DNA of 42,265 nucleotides. It comes from Faecalibacterium gallinarum (GTDB lineage: Bacteria; Bacillota; Clostridia; Oscillospirales; Ruminococcaceae). Under the pieces are notes generated by a model. It was not told where the DNA came from. It saw nothing but the letters and a program-made list of their open reading frames with translations, and searched no databases. Position 1 is the first letter of the stretch; every line of letters starts with the position of its first letter. Shown here piece by piece: positions 16,802 to 24,167 of the stretch. Made by a program: the position numbers and the translations under genes. The stretch lies in contig NZ_BQKV01000109.1 in assembly GCF_022180365.1 (NCBI RefSeq), positions 1 through 42,265 on the forward strand, written 5' to 3'.

Positions 16802-17686
16802 TTAGCCCTCGGCGCTCTCCCAGATGGCGGTGGCGCCGCAGGGCACCACCCCGCCGGTGGCGGTCACCGGCAGGCCGATCTCGTCGCAGGAGGTGCGGCC
16901 CCCGAACCGGGGGCAGAGGGTGGTTTTGAGCATATATTCCATGACCGCCGGGGAGAGCCCGGTGGTGTAGCTGTTGACGGCGAAGAAGAGGGGGTTGTCG
17001 CTCAGGACCTCCTCGCACTGGCAGACCAGGTCATAGATGCAGTCCTCCAGCTTCCAGACTTCGCCGCCGGGGCCCCGGCCATAGCTGGGGGGATCCATGA
17101 TGATGCCGTCGTAGGTGTTGCCCCGGCGCTTCTCCCGGGCGACGAACTTGCCGCAGTCGTCCACCAGCCAGCGGATGGGCCGGTCGGCTAAACCGCTGGC
17201 GGCGGCGTTCTCCTTGCCCCACTGGACCATCCCTTTCGAGGCGTCCACGTGGCAGACGGTGGCCCCCGCCGCGGCGCAGGCCAGGGTGGCCCCGCCGGTA
17301 TAGCCGAAGAGGTTCAAAACCCGGACCGGCCGCCCGGCGGCGCGGATTTTTTTGGCGTACCAGGCCCAGTTGACGGCCTGCTCGGGGAAAACGCCGGTGT
17401 GCTTAAAGCCGGTGGGGCTGACGATCAGGGTCAGTTTATCCTCCCCTTCGCCGCAGGTGATCTGCCACTTTTCGGGCAGGCGGCGGCGGTACTCCCAGGA
17501 GCCGCCGCCCTGGTTCGACCGGTGGTAGACCGCGTCGGCCTTGGCCCAGAGGGGGCTCTGTTTGGGGGTTTTCCAGACGACCTGGGGGTCCGGGCGGACC
17601 AGCAGGGTCTGGCCCCAGCGTTCCAGCCGGTTGCCGTCGGTGGCATCCAGCAGCTCGTAATCTTTCCAGGTATCAGCAGGGCGCAT
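16802..17686 (-). CDS. RlmI-like class I SAM-dependent methyltransferase
   Basis: 294-residue enzyme. The SAM-binding motif I is VLNLFGYTGGATLACAAAGA, with the acidic residue in VCHVDASKGM, and the catalytic region is DGIIMDPPSYGRGP. This resembles the catalytic domain of RlmI/RlmK (23S rRNA methyltransferases) without the N-terminal PUA domain. The substrate is probably RNA, but the exact site cannot be inferred. GAAAGGAG precedes the ATG. It follows glmM by 13 bases, so the two are surely cotranscribed. Confidence 0.82.
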   Translation of the reverse strand: MRPADTWKDYELLDATDGNRLERWGQTLLVRPDPQVVWKTPKQSPLWAKADAVYHRSNQGGGSWEYRRRLPEKWQITCGEGEDKLTLIVSPTGFKHTGVFPEQAVNWAWYAKKIRAAGRPVRVLNLFGYTGGATLACAAAGATVCHVDASKGMVQWGKENAAASGLADRPIRWLVDDCGKFVAREKRRGNTYDGIIMDPPSYGRGPGGEVWKLEDCIYDLVCQCEEVLSDNPLFFAVNSYTTGLSPAVMEYMLKTTLCPRFGGRTSCDEIGLPVTATGGVVPCGATAIWESAEG

Positions 17687-17699
17687 GGCGACTCCTTTC

Positions 17700-19055
17700 T
17701 TATTTGTGCAGGATGCGGCGGTCGATCTGGTCCACGATCCGGTTGGCGCACAGGCGGATGGCCTCCAGGTCCTGGCCCTCCACCATCACACGGATTTTCG
17801 GCTCGGTGCCCGAGACCCGCACCAGGACCCGGCCCATCCCCATCAGCTTCTGCTGTTCGTTCTCGATAAAGCCCGCCAAAACTTCGTCCTCTTTGTAGGC
17901 GGCTTTCTGGGCGGCGTTGGCGGTGACGTTCACCAGCACCTGGGGGAACTGGGCGTAGATGTCGTTCAGCTCGCTCATCTTCTTGCCGCTCTGGGCCAGG
18001 AGTTTCAAGAGCTTACCGGCGGTCAACTCGCCGTCGCCGGTGGTGGCGTGATGGAGCAGGATCACATGGCCGCTCTGTTCGCCGCCCACGGCGTAGCCGT
18101 GCTCCCGCATATTTTCCAAAACGTACCGGTCCCCCACCGCGGTTTTCTCGGTGTGGATGCCCTGGGCCTCCATGTATTTGATAAAGCCCAGGTTGGACAT
18201 GACGGTGACCACCGCGGTATCCCCGTCCAGCCGGCCCTTTTCCTTCATCATCATAGCCAGCAGGGCGATGATTTTGTCGCCGTCGATCTCCCGGCCCTTT
18301 TCGTCGCAGGCCAGGCACCGGTCGGCGTCCCCGTCAAAGGCGATGCCGCAGTCATAGCCGCCGTCTACCACGGCCTTTTCCAGGTTTTCCAGGTGGGTGC
18401 TGCCCACCTCTTTGTTGATGTTCTTGCCGTCGGGGGAAACACCGATGAAGGTGCACTTGGCCCCCAGACGGGGGAAGAGCTTCTGGGCCACCGCCGCGGC
18501 CGCGCCGTTGGCGCAGTCAATGCAGAGGTTCAGGCCGGACAGGTCCCCGCCGATGGCCTCGTACAGGTGGTCCACATAATCCCGCAGGCCGTCGCTCCGC
18601 AGAGAGACGGTGCCGATCTCCTCCCCCACGGCCAGAGGGATATCCTTGCAGTCGTTGTCGATGTGGGCCTCGATCTGCTCCTCCACCTCGTCGGGGAGCT
18701 TGTAGCCGGTGCCCGCGAAAATCTTGATGCCGTTGAACTCCATGGGGTTATGGCTGGCGGAGATCACCACGCCCGCGTCCGCCTTGTACTTGCGGACCAG
18801 GTAGGCCACCGCCGGGGTGGGCAGAACCCCCAAGCTCTCCACGTCGGCGCCCACGCTGCACAGGCCGGCGGTGAGGGCGGCTTCCAGCATATCGCCGGAC
18901 TGGCGGGTGTCCTTGCCGATCAGGATGCGGGGCCGGCGGCCGGTTTTCTCGGTCAGGACGGCAGCCGCCCCCCGGCCGATCTTCATGGCCAGCTCACAGG
19001 TCAGATCCACGCCCGCCACGCCGCGGACGCCGTCGGTACCAAAATACTTTCCCAT
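17700..19055 (-). CDS. glmM: Phosphoglucosamine mutase
   Basis: Converts glucosamine-6-phosphate to glucosamine-1-phosphate for UDP-GlcNAc and peptidoglycan synthesis. The 451-residue protein has the active-site serine Ser101 in ISASHNP, the metal-binding loop FDGDADR and the phosphate-binding RVSGTEPKIRV near the C-terminus. The N-terminus GKYFGTDGVRG is typical of GlmM rather than other phosphohexomutases. The ATG at 19055 has AAGGAGG nine bases upstream. A gap of 128 bases to ruvB holds a GGCGGT/ACCGCC hairpin but no clear promoter. Confidence 0.96.
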   Translation of the reverse strand: MGKYFGTDGVRGVAGVDLTCELAMKIGRGAAAVLTEKTGRRPRILIGKDTRQSGDMLEAALTAGLCSVGADVESLGVLPTPAVAYLVRKYKADAGVVISASHNPMEFNGIKIFAGTGYKLPDEVEEQIEAHIDNDCKDIPLAVGEEIGTVSLRSDGLRDYVDHLYEAIGGDLSGLNLCIDCANGAAAAVAQKLFPRLGAKCTFIGVSPDGKNINKEVGSTHLENLEKAVVDGGYDCGIAFDGDADRCLACDEKGREIDGDKIIALLAMMMKEKGRLDGDTAVVTVMSNLGFIKYMEAQGIHTEKTAVGDRYVLENMREHGYAVGGEQSGHVILLHHATTGDGELTAGKLLKLLAQSGKKMSELNDIYAQFPQVLVNVTANAAQKAAYKEDEVLAGFIENEQQKLMGMGRVLVRVSGTEPKIRVMVEGQDLEAIRLCANRIVDQIDRRILHK

Positions 19056-19183
19056 CTTCCAATTCCTCCTTGCTGCCCTCATTTTATGCGCCCGGGGGGC
19101 CAAAGGACAGCGGATTCTTTTTCTTTTATTGTATTTTCAGGATTTGCCGGGGGCGGTTTTCCACCGCCGGGGCAAACGCCGGT

Positions 19184-20242
19184 TTAAAACAGGCTCTGCT
19201 GGCCGTTCTCCTCGGGGGTCGAGTCCCCCTCGGGGGCCCGGAGGCCCAGGTGCTCATAGGCCAGGTGGGTGACGCAGCGGCCCCGGGGGGTCCGGGTCAA
19301 AAAGCCCAGCTGCATCAGGTAGGGCTCGCACAGGTCCTCCAGGGTGACGGCCTCCTCCCCCAGGGCGGCGGCCAGGGTCTCGAGGCCCACGGGGCCGCCG
19401 TTGTACATCTCGATCACCGCCCGGAGCAGGCTCCGGTCCAGCTCGTCCAGGCCCAGGGCGTCCACGTCCATCCGTTTCAGGGCCATCAGGGCCACGTCCT
19501 GGTCGATGACGCCGTCCCCCAAAACGGTGGCGAAGTCCCGCACCCGTTTCAAAAAGCGGTTGGCCACACGGGGGGTTCCCCGGCTGCGCTTCGCCATCTC
19601 ATAGGCCCCCTCGGGGGTGATGGGCTGGTCGAGAATCCCCGCGCTCCGCTGGATGATCCGGGACAGTTCGTCGGGGCTGTACAGTTCCAGCTTGAGCAGC
19701 ACCCCGAACCGGTCCCGCAGCGGGCCGGTGAGCTGGCCCGCCCGGGTGGTGGCCCCCACCAGGGTAAACCGGGGGAGGTTGATCCGGATGCTCTGGGCGC
19801 TGGGGCCCTTGCCGATCATGATATCCAGGGCGTAGTCCTCCAAAGCCGGGTAGAGGACCTCCTCCACCTGGCGGGAGAGCCGGTGAATCTCGTCGATGAA
19901 GAGGACGTCCCCCTCCTGCAAGCTGGTGAGGAGGGCGGCCAGATCGCCGGGTTTCTCGATGGCGGGGCCGCTGGTGATCCGGATCTGGACCCCCATCTCG
20001 TTGGCGATGATCCCCGCCAGGGTGGTTTTGCCCAGGCCCGGGGGGCCATAGAGCAGAATATGGTCCATGGGCTCGCCCCGGCGGCGGGCCGCTTCAAGAT
20101 AGATTTTCAGGTTTTGTTTGACCTTCTCCTGGCCGACGTAGTCCTCCAGATGCTGGGGGCGGAGGGTGTTCTCCTCGCTGTCGATGCCGGTGAGGCCGGG
20201 CTGCATCAGCTGTGCGCCGTAGAGTGCCGCTTGGTCCTGCAT
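19184..20242 (-). CDS. ruvB: Holliday junction branch-migration ATPase RuvB
   Basis: 352-residue AAA+ motor that drives branch migration together with RuvA. Walker A is GPPGLGKTT, Walker B FIDEIHR, sensor 1 VGATTRAG, and the C-terminal winged helix ([16 protein letters not shown]) carries the DNA-contacting arginine region. The N-terminal [15 protein letters not shown] is the RuvB signature. It follows ruvA by three bases. Confidence 0.97.
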   Translation of the reverse strand: MQDQAALYGAQLMQPGLTGIDSEENTLRPQHLEDYVGQEKVKQNLKIYLEAARRRGEPMDHILLYGPPGLGKTTLAGIIANEMGVQIRITSGPAIEKPGDLAALLTSLQEGDVLFIDEIHRLSRQVEEVLYPALEDYALDIMIGKGPSAQSIRINLPRFTLVGATTRAGQLTGPLRDRFGVLLKLELYSPDELSRIIQRSAGILDQPITPEGAYEMAKRSRGTPRVANRFLKRVRDFATVLGDGVIDQDVALMALKRMDVDALGLDELDRSLLRAVIEMYNGGPVGLETLAAALGEEAVTLEDLCEPYLMQLGFLTRTPRGRCVTHLAYEHLGLRAPEGDSTPEENGQQSLF

Positions 20243-20245
20243 GGT

Positions 20246-20860
20246 TTACCTCCTGCCCGCCATGCCCCGCAGGGCGAGTTTGATGATCTCCTCCACCGGG
20301 AGGGCCGGGTCGATCTTGGCCACCGCCAAAGCCGCCTCGCTCTGGCTGTACCCCAGGGAGACCAGGGCCGCGATGGCCTGGGTGCTGCCCTGGGTGGCCG
20401 CCGGGCCTGCCCCCGCTGCGCCCGAGAGGTCCTCCAGCTGGATGCCCTCCACAAAGCCCTTGGCGACCTTGTCTTTCAGTTCCAGGGTGATCCGCTGGGC
20501 CAGTTTCGGGCCCACGCCGCTGGCGGCTTTAAAGGCCTTGTGGTCCCCCGCCGAGATGGCCAGGGCCACCCGGTCCGGCTCCATCACCGACAGGATGGCG
20601 AGGCCCACTTTCGGCCCCACCCCCGACACGCCGGTGAGCATCTTGAAACAGGCCTGCTGCTGTTCGGTGGCGAAGCCGTAGAGGCTGATGTCGTTTTCGC
20701 TGACGTTCAAGACGGTATAGAGGGTGGCCTCGGCCCCCACGCCGGGCAGCGCCCCCGCCACGCTGGCGGGGCACTGGGCGTAATAGCCCACCCCGCCGCA
20801 GCTGACGACCACGCCGTCCAGATTTTTCTTGAGGATTTTGCCGGTCAGGCAGTGAATCAT
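20246..20860 (-). CDS. ruvA: Holliday junction-binding protein RuvA
   Basis: 204-residue tetrameric protein that holds the four-way junction and recruits RuvB. An N-terminal OB domain (MIHCLTGKILKKNLDGVVVS) is followed by two helix-hairpin-helix motifs (LTGVSGVGPKVGLAIL and ASGVGPKLAQRITLEL) and a C-terminal three-helix domain that binds RuvB (QAIAALVSLGYSQSEAALAV). It lies 31 bases downstream of ruvC. Confidence 0.96.
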   Translation of the reverse strand: MIHCLTGKILKKNLDGVVVSCGGVGYYAQCPASVAGALPGVGAEATLYTVLNVSENDISLYGFATEQQQACFKMLTGVSGVGPKVGLAILSVMEPDRVALAISAGDHKAFKAASGVGPKLAQRITLELKDKVAKGFVEGIQLEDLSGAAGAGPAATQGSTQAIAALVSLGYSQSEAALAVAKIDPALPVEEIIKLALRGMAGRR

Positions 20861-20891
20861 GTCCCTTCTCCTCCCTTATCGTATCCGGCGA

Positions 20892-21404
20892 TCAGATGGG
20901 GCCGATCTGCCGGGGGGTCAGCCGGTCCAGCCGGTTGCCGCTGGTGTGGCAGTGGGTGATGGCCATGGCCAAAGCGTCGGCGGTGTCGTCGGGTTTGGGC
21001 ACCGCCTGTAAATGAAGCAGCAGGCGGGTCATCTCCTGCACCTGCTTTTTGACGGCTTTGCCGTAGCCGGTGACGGCCTGCTTCACCTGCATGGGGGTGT
21101 ATTCGTAGATGGGCAGCCCCGCCTGGGCCGCCGCCAACAGGACGACCCCCCGGGCCTCGGCCACCCCGATCACGGTGGTCTGGTTGTGCTGGTAGAACAG
21201 TTTTTCGATGGCCAGCGCCTCGGGCTGGGTGCGGGCGATGATCTGGCGCACCCCGTCGTAGACCTGGGCCAGCCGCTGCTCAAAAGCCATCCCCGCGGGG
21301 GTGCACACCGCGCCGAAATCCACCGGCGCAAAGCGGTTGCCCGCATAATCCACCACGCCCCAGCCCACAATGGCGTAGCCGGGGTCGATGCCCAAAACTC
21401 TCAT
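20892..21404 (-). CDS. ruvC: Crossover junction endodeoxyribonuclease RuvC
   Basis: 170-residue resolvase that nicks Holliday junctions symmetrically. The acidic catalytic residues are Asp7 (LGIDPG), Glu67 (AIEKLFYQHN), Asp140 and Asp143 (PDDTADALA), matching the RuvC set. It is the first gene of the minus-strand block reaching to clpE and has its own promoter. A GGGAGG/AGAGG region precedes the ATG. Confidence 0.96.
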   Translation of the reverse strand: MRVLGIDPGYAIVGWGVVDYAGNRFAPVDFGAVCTPAGMAFEQRLAQVYDGVRQIIARTQPEALAIEKLFYQHNQTTVIGVAEARGVVLLAAAQAGLPIYEYTPMQVKQAVTGYGKAVKKQVQEMTRLLLHLQAVPKPDDTADALAMAITHCHTSGNRLDRLTPRQIGPI

Positions 21405-21465
21405 CCTCTGCCCTCCCGGGCCGAGGGCGCAAAAAGCCCCCCGGCCGCGATATTTCTAACGATTT

Positions 21466-21494
21466 ATTATACCACGTTCTCAAGGGCAGGGCAA
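21466..21494 (-). promoter_or_regulatory. Promoter of the ruvC-led operon
   Basis: Minus strand: -35 TTGCCC (21494-21489), 17-base spacer, perfect -10 TATAAT (21471-21466). No LexA-type box (GAAC-N4-GTTC class) was seen near it. Confidence 0.65.
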
Positions 21495-21497
21495 CCA

Positions 21498-21535
21498 AAA
21501 AGCCCCCCGCCCGGGGGCGGGGCGGGGGGTCTTTT
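21498..21535. terminator. GC-rich terminator hairpin upstream of the ruvC promoter
   Basis: AGCCCCCCGCCC (21501-21512) pairs with GGGCGGGGGG (21520-21529), with T tracts on both strands. It insulates the ruvC promoter from transcripts entering from the right. Confidence 0.65.
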
Positions 21536-21566
21536 AAAAAAATTCACATTTTCTTTGAAAAAGGGC

Positions 21567-21595
21567 TTGCAATCCGGGTCGAAATGTGGTAATAT
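21567..21595 (+). promoter_or_regulatory. tRNA-Val promoter
   Basis: -35 TTGCAA (21567-21572), 17-base spacer, -10 TAATAT (21590-21595), about 27 bases before the tRNA. Confidence 0.65.
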
Positions 21596-21622
21596 AAGCG
21601 AGCTGACAACAGCAAACGAGTT

Positions 21623-21698
21623 GGACGGTTAGCTCAGCTGGTAGAGCATCTGCTTGACGTGCAGGAGGTCACAGGTTCGAGTCCTGTACCGTCCACCA
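21623..21698 (+). tRNA. tRNA-Val, anticodon GAC
   Basis: A 76-base cloverleaf. Acceptor arm GGACGGT/ACCGTCC, D arm GCTC/GAGC, anticodon stem TCTGC/GCAGG with loop TTGACGT (anticodon GAC), T arm ACAGG-TTCGAGT-CCTGT, and an encoded CCA end. It reads GUC and GUU valine codons. It stands alone between its own promoter and terminator. Confidence 0.95.
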
Positions 21699-21701
21699 AA
21701 A

Positions 21702-21737
21702 AATCCCTCGAACGCGAAAGCGTTCGGGGGATTTTTT
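21702..21737 (+). terminator. tRNA-Val terminator
   Basis: AATCCCTCGAACGC (21702-21715) pairs with GCGTTCGGGGGATT (21720-21733) apart from one mismatch, around a GAAA tetraloop, then TTTTTT to 21737. Confidence 0.85.
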
Positions 21738-21847
21738 CATTCGCGCCGTAGGCGGGCGGAAACCACAGCGCCCCCGCCGCGACAGCCCAAGGCTCCGGCA
21801 GTTCCCGCCCATTGAAAGAGCCCAGGGTTTTATTACTTATTCACTCT

Positions 21848-22219
21848 TCACTTTTTCTCGCCCCGGGCGGCCAGGGCGGTGGCGATCAGGTAGCAGCAGA
21901 TGCACCCGCAGAACAAAATCCCCGAAACCCGGCTGCGGGGCAGCGGAGCGTTTTCATACAGGCCAAACCCCTCGCAGAGGGCATTGACCCCTTCCACCAG
22001 GGCGAAAAAGAAGAACACCCGGCTGCCTACCCGCTTGACCCGGGGCCAGCTGGTTTCGTCCACTTCAAAGGGCAGGCTGAAATTTACCACCGGGTAGGAC
22101 ATGCCCGGGTGATTTCTCTGAAACCGGGGGAAGGAATCGGGCATCCACGCCACGATCACCCCCAGGGCCAGATAGACGGCGACCATCAGAAAAAGAGTTC
22201 CATCGATATGCAGCGGCAT
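21848..22219 (-). CDS. Small three-helix membrane protein, unknown function
   Basis: 123 residues with three likely transmembrane helices: TLFLMVAVYLALGVIVAWM near the N-terminus, VFFFFALVEGVNALCEGF in the middle and ILFCGCICCYLIATALAA at the C-terminus. The middle loop (DSFPRFQRNHPGMSYPVVNF) is polar. AGAGGAGG lies 8 bases before the ATG at 22219, which decides this start. I recognise no family. It has its own promoter and is separated from the tRNA by about 110 bases of GC-rich non-coding DNA. Confidence 0.75.
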   Translation of the reverse strand: MPLHIDGTLFLMVAVYLALGVIVAWMPDSFPRFQRNHPGMSYPVVNFSLPFEVDETSWPRVKRVGSRVFFFFALVEGVNALCEGFGLYENAPLPRSRVSGILFCGCICCYLIATALAARGEKK

Positions 22220-22286
22220 CCTGTTTCCTCCTCTCGGCGACAAACCCGTTTTTGCCGGTTGTGTTCGACCGGACGTTGTTTTTTTC

Positions 22287-22316
22287 AGTATACCACAGGG
22301 GCTCGCCCCAGCACAA
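22287..22316 (-). promoter_or_regulatory. Promoter of the three-helix membrane protein gene
   Basis: Minus strand: -35 TTGTGC (22316-22311), 18-base spacer, -10 TATACT (22292-22287). Confidence 0.55.
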
Positions 22317-22365
22317 TCCTCCCGCACGTCCAAAATACGGCTGATTTTTTGTCACCTCCGCTGTC

Positions 22366-22394
22366 TTGACACCCCGCCTGTCTTCCGGTATTCT
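22366..22394 (+). promoter_or_regulatory. Promoter of the 93-residue orphan gene
   Basis: Consensus -35 TTGACA (22366-22371), 17-base spacer, -10 TATTCT (22389-22394). It is divergent from the preceding promoter, with 50 bases between the two -35 boxes. Confidence 0.65.
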
Positions 22395-22458
22395 TAGAAT
22401 AGAGGATTTTGCATAGATCCCGGGCGGCCCGGGTCTCTGACAGAGGGAGGTGTTTTCC

Positions 22459-22740
22459 ATGCTGCCCAACTGGCTGAACCGGCTTTTCTTCGACCGCTAT
22501 GTGGAAGTTTACTGGACCTACGACCTGGCCACCAAGGCCAAGGTGACCGCCAAGCTCCACGCGGCCCATATCCCCTACCGGGTGCGGGTGCGGGGGGCCA
22601 GCGGCCCCATGCGCTCGGCCCGGGGGATGATCCCCACCACCGGCCTGCGCAACGCCTATCTGTACCACTACACCATCTTAATCCGGCGCAGCACCCTGGA
22701 AACCCTGCCCCCCGACTTCTTCCACGACCTGGCCCGGTAA
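22459..22740 (+). CDS. Small basic protein of unknown function
   Basis: 93 residues (MLPNWLNRLFFDRYVEVYWT...FFHDLAR). GAGGGAGG lies 8 bases before the ATG and a consensus promoter precedes it, so expression is credible. The segment TKAKVTAKLHAAHIPYRVRVRG has the helix-turn-strand look of DUF2007-like proteins, where a residue run for moving from one chain element to the next (AKLxAAxIPYxVR) is typical; this match is weak. There is no signal peptide or transmembrane helix. A terminator follows at once, so the gene is monocistronic. Confidence 0.7.
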   Translation: MLPNWLNRLFFDRYVEVYWTYDLATKAKVTAKLHAAHIPYRVRVRGASGPMRSARGMIPTTGLRNAYLYHYTILIRRSTLETLPPDFFHDLAR

Positions 22741-22754
22741 CCGCTGAAAAATAA

Positions 22755-22806
22755 GGCTCCGAGTCTCCCCCCTGCACGAGGGAAGGCCCGGAGCCCTTTG
22801 TTTTTT
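22755..22806. terminator. Terminator between the orphan gene and the GNAT gene
   Basis: GGCTCCG (22755-22761) pairs with CGGAGCC (22789-22795), followed by CTTTGTTTTTT. It serves the plus-strand gene and possibly the converging acetyltransferase gene. Confidence 0.7.
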
Positions 22807-22818
22807 CTGTTTTTTGGG

Positions 22819-23310
22819 TCAGGTCAGGGGGCACTCCATCACATAATCGTCCATAAAAAAGCCCCCGCCGATGTCGTTTTTCTCCTCCCGGACGATCTGA
22901 AAGCCCAGGTGCTCATACGCCCGGATGACCCCGGTGTTGCCCCGGTTGACGTTGAGGTAGACGGCGCTCAGCCCCTCGGCCCGGGCGGACTCGGCCACAA
23001 AGGCGAACATCTTCCCCGCCAGGCCCCGGCCCCGGAACCCTTCCAGCAGGTAGAACTTGCTCAGATAGAGCTTGCCCTCCCGGGGGTAAAAGGCCAGAAA
23101 ACCGGCGGTCTCGCCCTCCTCCATCACCCAGTAGTACCGATAGCCCCCGGCCCGCTGGGCCCGGATGGCCGGTTCCGACTGGAATTTCTCGATCATGTAG
23201 TCGTTCTGGGCCGGGCCGATCAGGGGGTCAAAGTGGGCTTTCACCACCCGGGATGCGATCTCGGACAGGCGGGCGGCCTCTTCGGGGCCGATTTTGCAGA
23301 AGGTGGTCAT
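22819..23310 (-). CDS. GNAT-family N-acetyltransferase
   Basis: 163 residues with the GNAT fold. The acetyl-CoA loop is LEGFRGRGLAGKMFAFV (motif A, R/Q-x-x-G-x-G/A) and motif B is AVYLNVNRGNTGVIRAYEHLGF. The acceptor, a small molecule or protein, cannot be inferred. AAAGGAG precedes the ATG by 11 bases. It is 36 bases downstream of a small membrane-protein gene and probably cotranscribed with it. Confidence 0.9.
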   Translation of the reverse strand: MTTFCKIGPEEAARLSEIASRVVKAHFDPLIGPAQNDYMIEKFQSEPAIRAQRAGGYRYYWVMEEGETAGFLAFYPREGKLYLSKFYLLEGFRGRGLAGKMFAFVAESARAEGLSAVYLNVNRGNTGVIRAYEHLGFQIVREEKNDIGGGFFMDDYVMECPLT

Positions 23311-23346
23311 GGGGGAATGTTCTCCTTTGTTCTCGTCTTGGGGGCG

Positions 23347-23523
23347 TTACTGGGGATTATCGGGGATCTGGGGGTTCTGGCGGGCGGCGGCGCGCTTTTC
23401 CTTCTGGTCTAGGTAGTAGTCGATGCCGTACCGGATGAAGTATTTCACCAGGGCGATGCCCACCAGAATCGGCACCACAAAGAGCAGCAGCATCGTGAAA
23501 ATTTCAATCGTTGCGATCCGCAT
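23347..23523 (-). CDS. 58-residue single-helix membrane protein
   Basis: One N-terminal transmembrane helix (IEIFTMLLLFVVPILVGIALV), then an amphipathic, charged tail (DYYLDQKEKRAAARQNPQIP). AAAGGAGG lies 9 bases before the ATG at 23523. No family is recognised. It is the promoter-proximal gene of a likely two-gene operon with the GNAT enzyme. Confidence 0.7.
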   Translation of the reverse strand: MRIATIEIFTMLLLFVVPILVGIALVKYFIRYGIDYYLDQKEKRAAARQNPQIPDNPQ

Positions 23524-23586
23524 ACCGTTCCCCTCCTTTGGTTTGTTCCTCTGTGCCGCCGGGGACCTCCCCCGGGGCTTTTTTCC

Positions 23587-23616
23587 AGTATAGCATATTT
23601 CCCCGGGGATTTCCAA
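23587..23616 (-). promoter_or_regulatory. Promoter of the small membrane protein/GNAT pair
   Basis: Minus strand: -35 TTGGAA (23616-23611), 18-base spacer, -10 TATACT (23592-23587). Confidence 0.5.
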
Positions 23617-23627
23617 ATGTTTCCCGC

Positions 23628-23660
23628 AAAAAAAGAGCCTGCCTTTCGGCAGACTCTTTG
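23628..23660 (-). terminator. Terminator, copy 1 of a duplicated hairpin
   Basis: Plus-strand arms AGAGCCTGCC (23634-23643) and GGCAGACTCT (23648-23657) with a TTTC loop; on the minus strand it ends in seven T. It closes the NusG-II-like gene. The same arms, with the same mismatch, recur at 26470-26503. Confidence 0.8.
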
Positions 23661-23688
23661 GCGTTCCGGGGGGTTCGGGGGATTCGGC

Positions 23689-24075
23689 TTATTCCACCGG
23701 CTCGATGGTCAGCATGGCCTGGGCCGGGATGCAGGCCGCCCAGTCGTACACCTCGCTGATCCAGCCGAAGCCCTCGCAGACGTGGTCTGGGCAGGGGCTG
23801 TCCACAAAGGCGATGGTTCCCTCCCGCACCTGGAGATGGATCTCGTACCCGTTGGAATCAAAGGTATAGTCCCCGTCCTCCCGCAGATCGATCTCCACCT
23901 CCCGGCGCTCGCCGGTGCCATAGACCAGGTGGGCCATCTTTTCCGGGCGATTGGCCCGCTGAACCCAGTAGTACCCGCCGATGGCGCCCGCCAGGGCCAG
24001 CACCACCAGGGCAAACAAAAGGTTCTGCTTCCAGCTGCCGGGGCGGGCCCGGCCTTTCGTTTGTTCTTTGCTCAT
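23689..24075 (-). CDS. Membrane-anchored NusG domain II-like protein
   Basis: 128 residues: a basic N-terminus, one transmembrane helix (NLLFALVVLALAGAIGGYYWV, about 18-38) and an external domain containing IAFVDSPCPDHVCEGFGWI and AACIPAQAMLTIEP. This Cys-x4-Cys plus distal Cys pattern is that of the NusG_II (PF07009-type) domain, a stand-alone relative of the transcription-factor domain and found in clostridia near flavin-dependent redox genes and Rnf. The function is unknown. It lies just downstream of the flavoprotein lipoprotein gene, though a hairpin separates them. Confidence 0.8.
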   Translation of the reverse strand: MSKEQTKGRARPGSWKQNLLFALVVLALAGAIGGYYWVQRANRPEKMAHLVYGTGERREVEIDLREDGDYTFDSNGYEIHLQVREGTIAFVDSPCPDHVCEGFGWISEVYDWAACIPAQAMLTIEPVE

Positions 24076-24101
24076 CCTGTACTGTTCTCCCTACCCAAGA
24101 A

Positions 24102-24128
24102 GGGGCCGCCGCAAACTGCGGCAGCCCC
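24102..24128 (-). terminator. Terminator behind the flavoprotein gene
   Basis: GGGGC-C-GCCGC (24102-24112) faces GCGGC-A-GCCCC (24118-24128), giving a 10-11 bp stem. On the minus strand only a short CTTCTT follows, so termination may be partial and leave some read-through into the NusG-II-like gene. Confidence 0.55.
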
Positions 24129-24167
24129 CTGGTTGTCTGTTGTTTCCCTCAGCAGAGGGGTTCCGGT

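Noticed and set aside
21738-21847. A prophage or island attachment site behind tRNA-Val
   Set aside because: The tRNA is intact with its own terminator, no integrase is nearby, and no second copy of the tRNA 3' end was found in the window.
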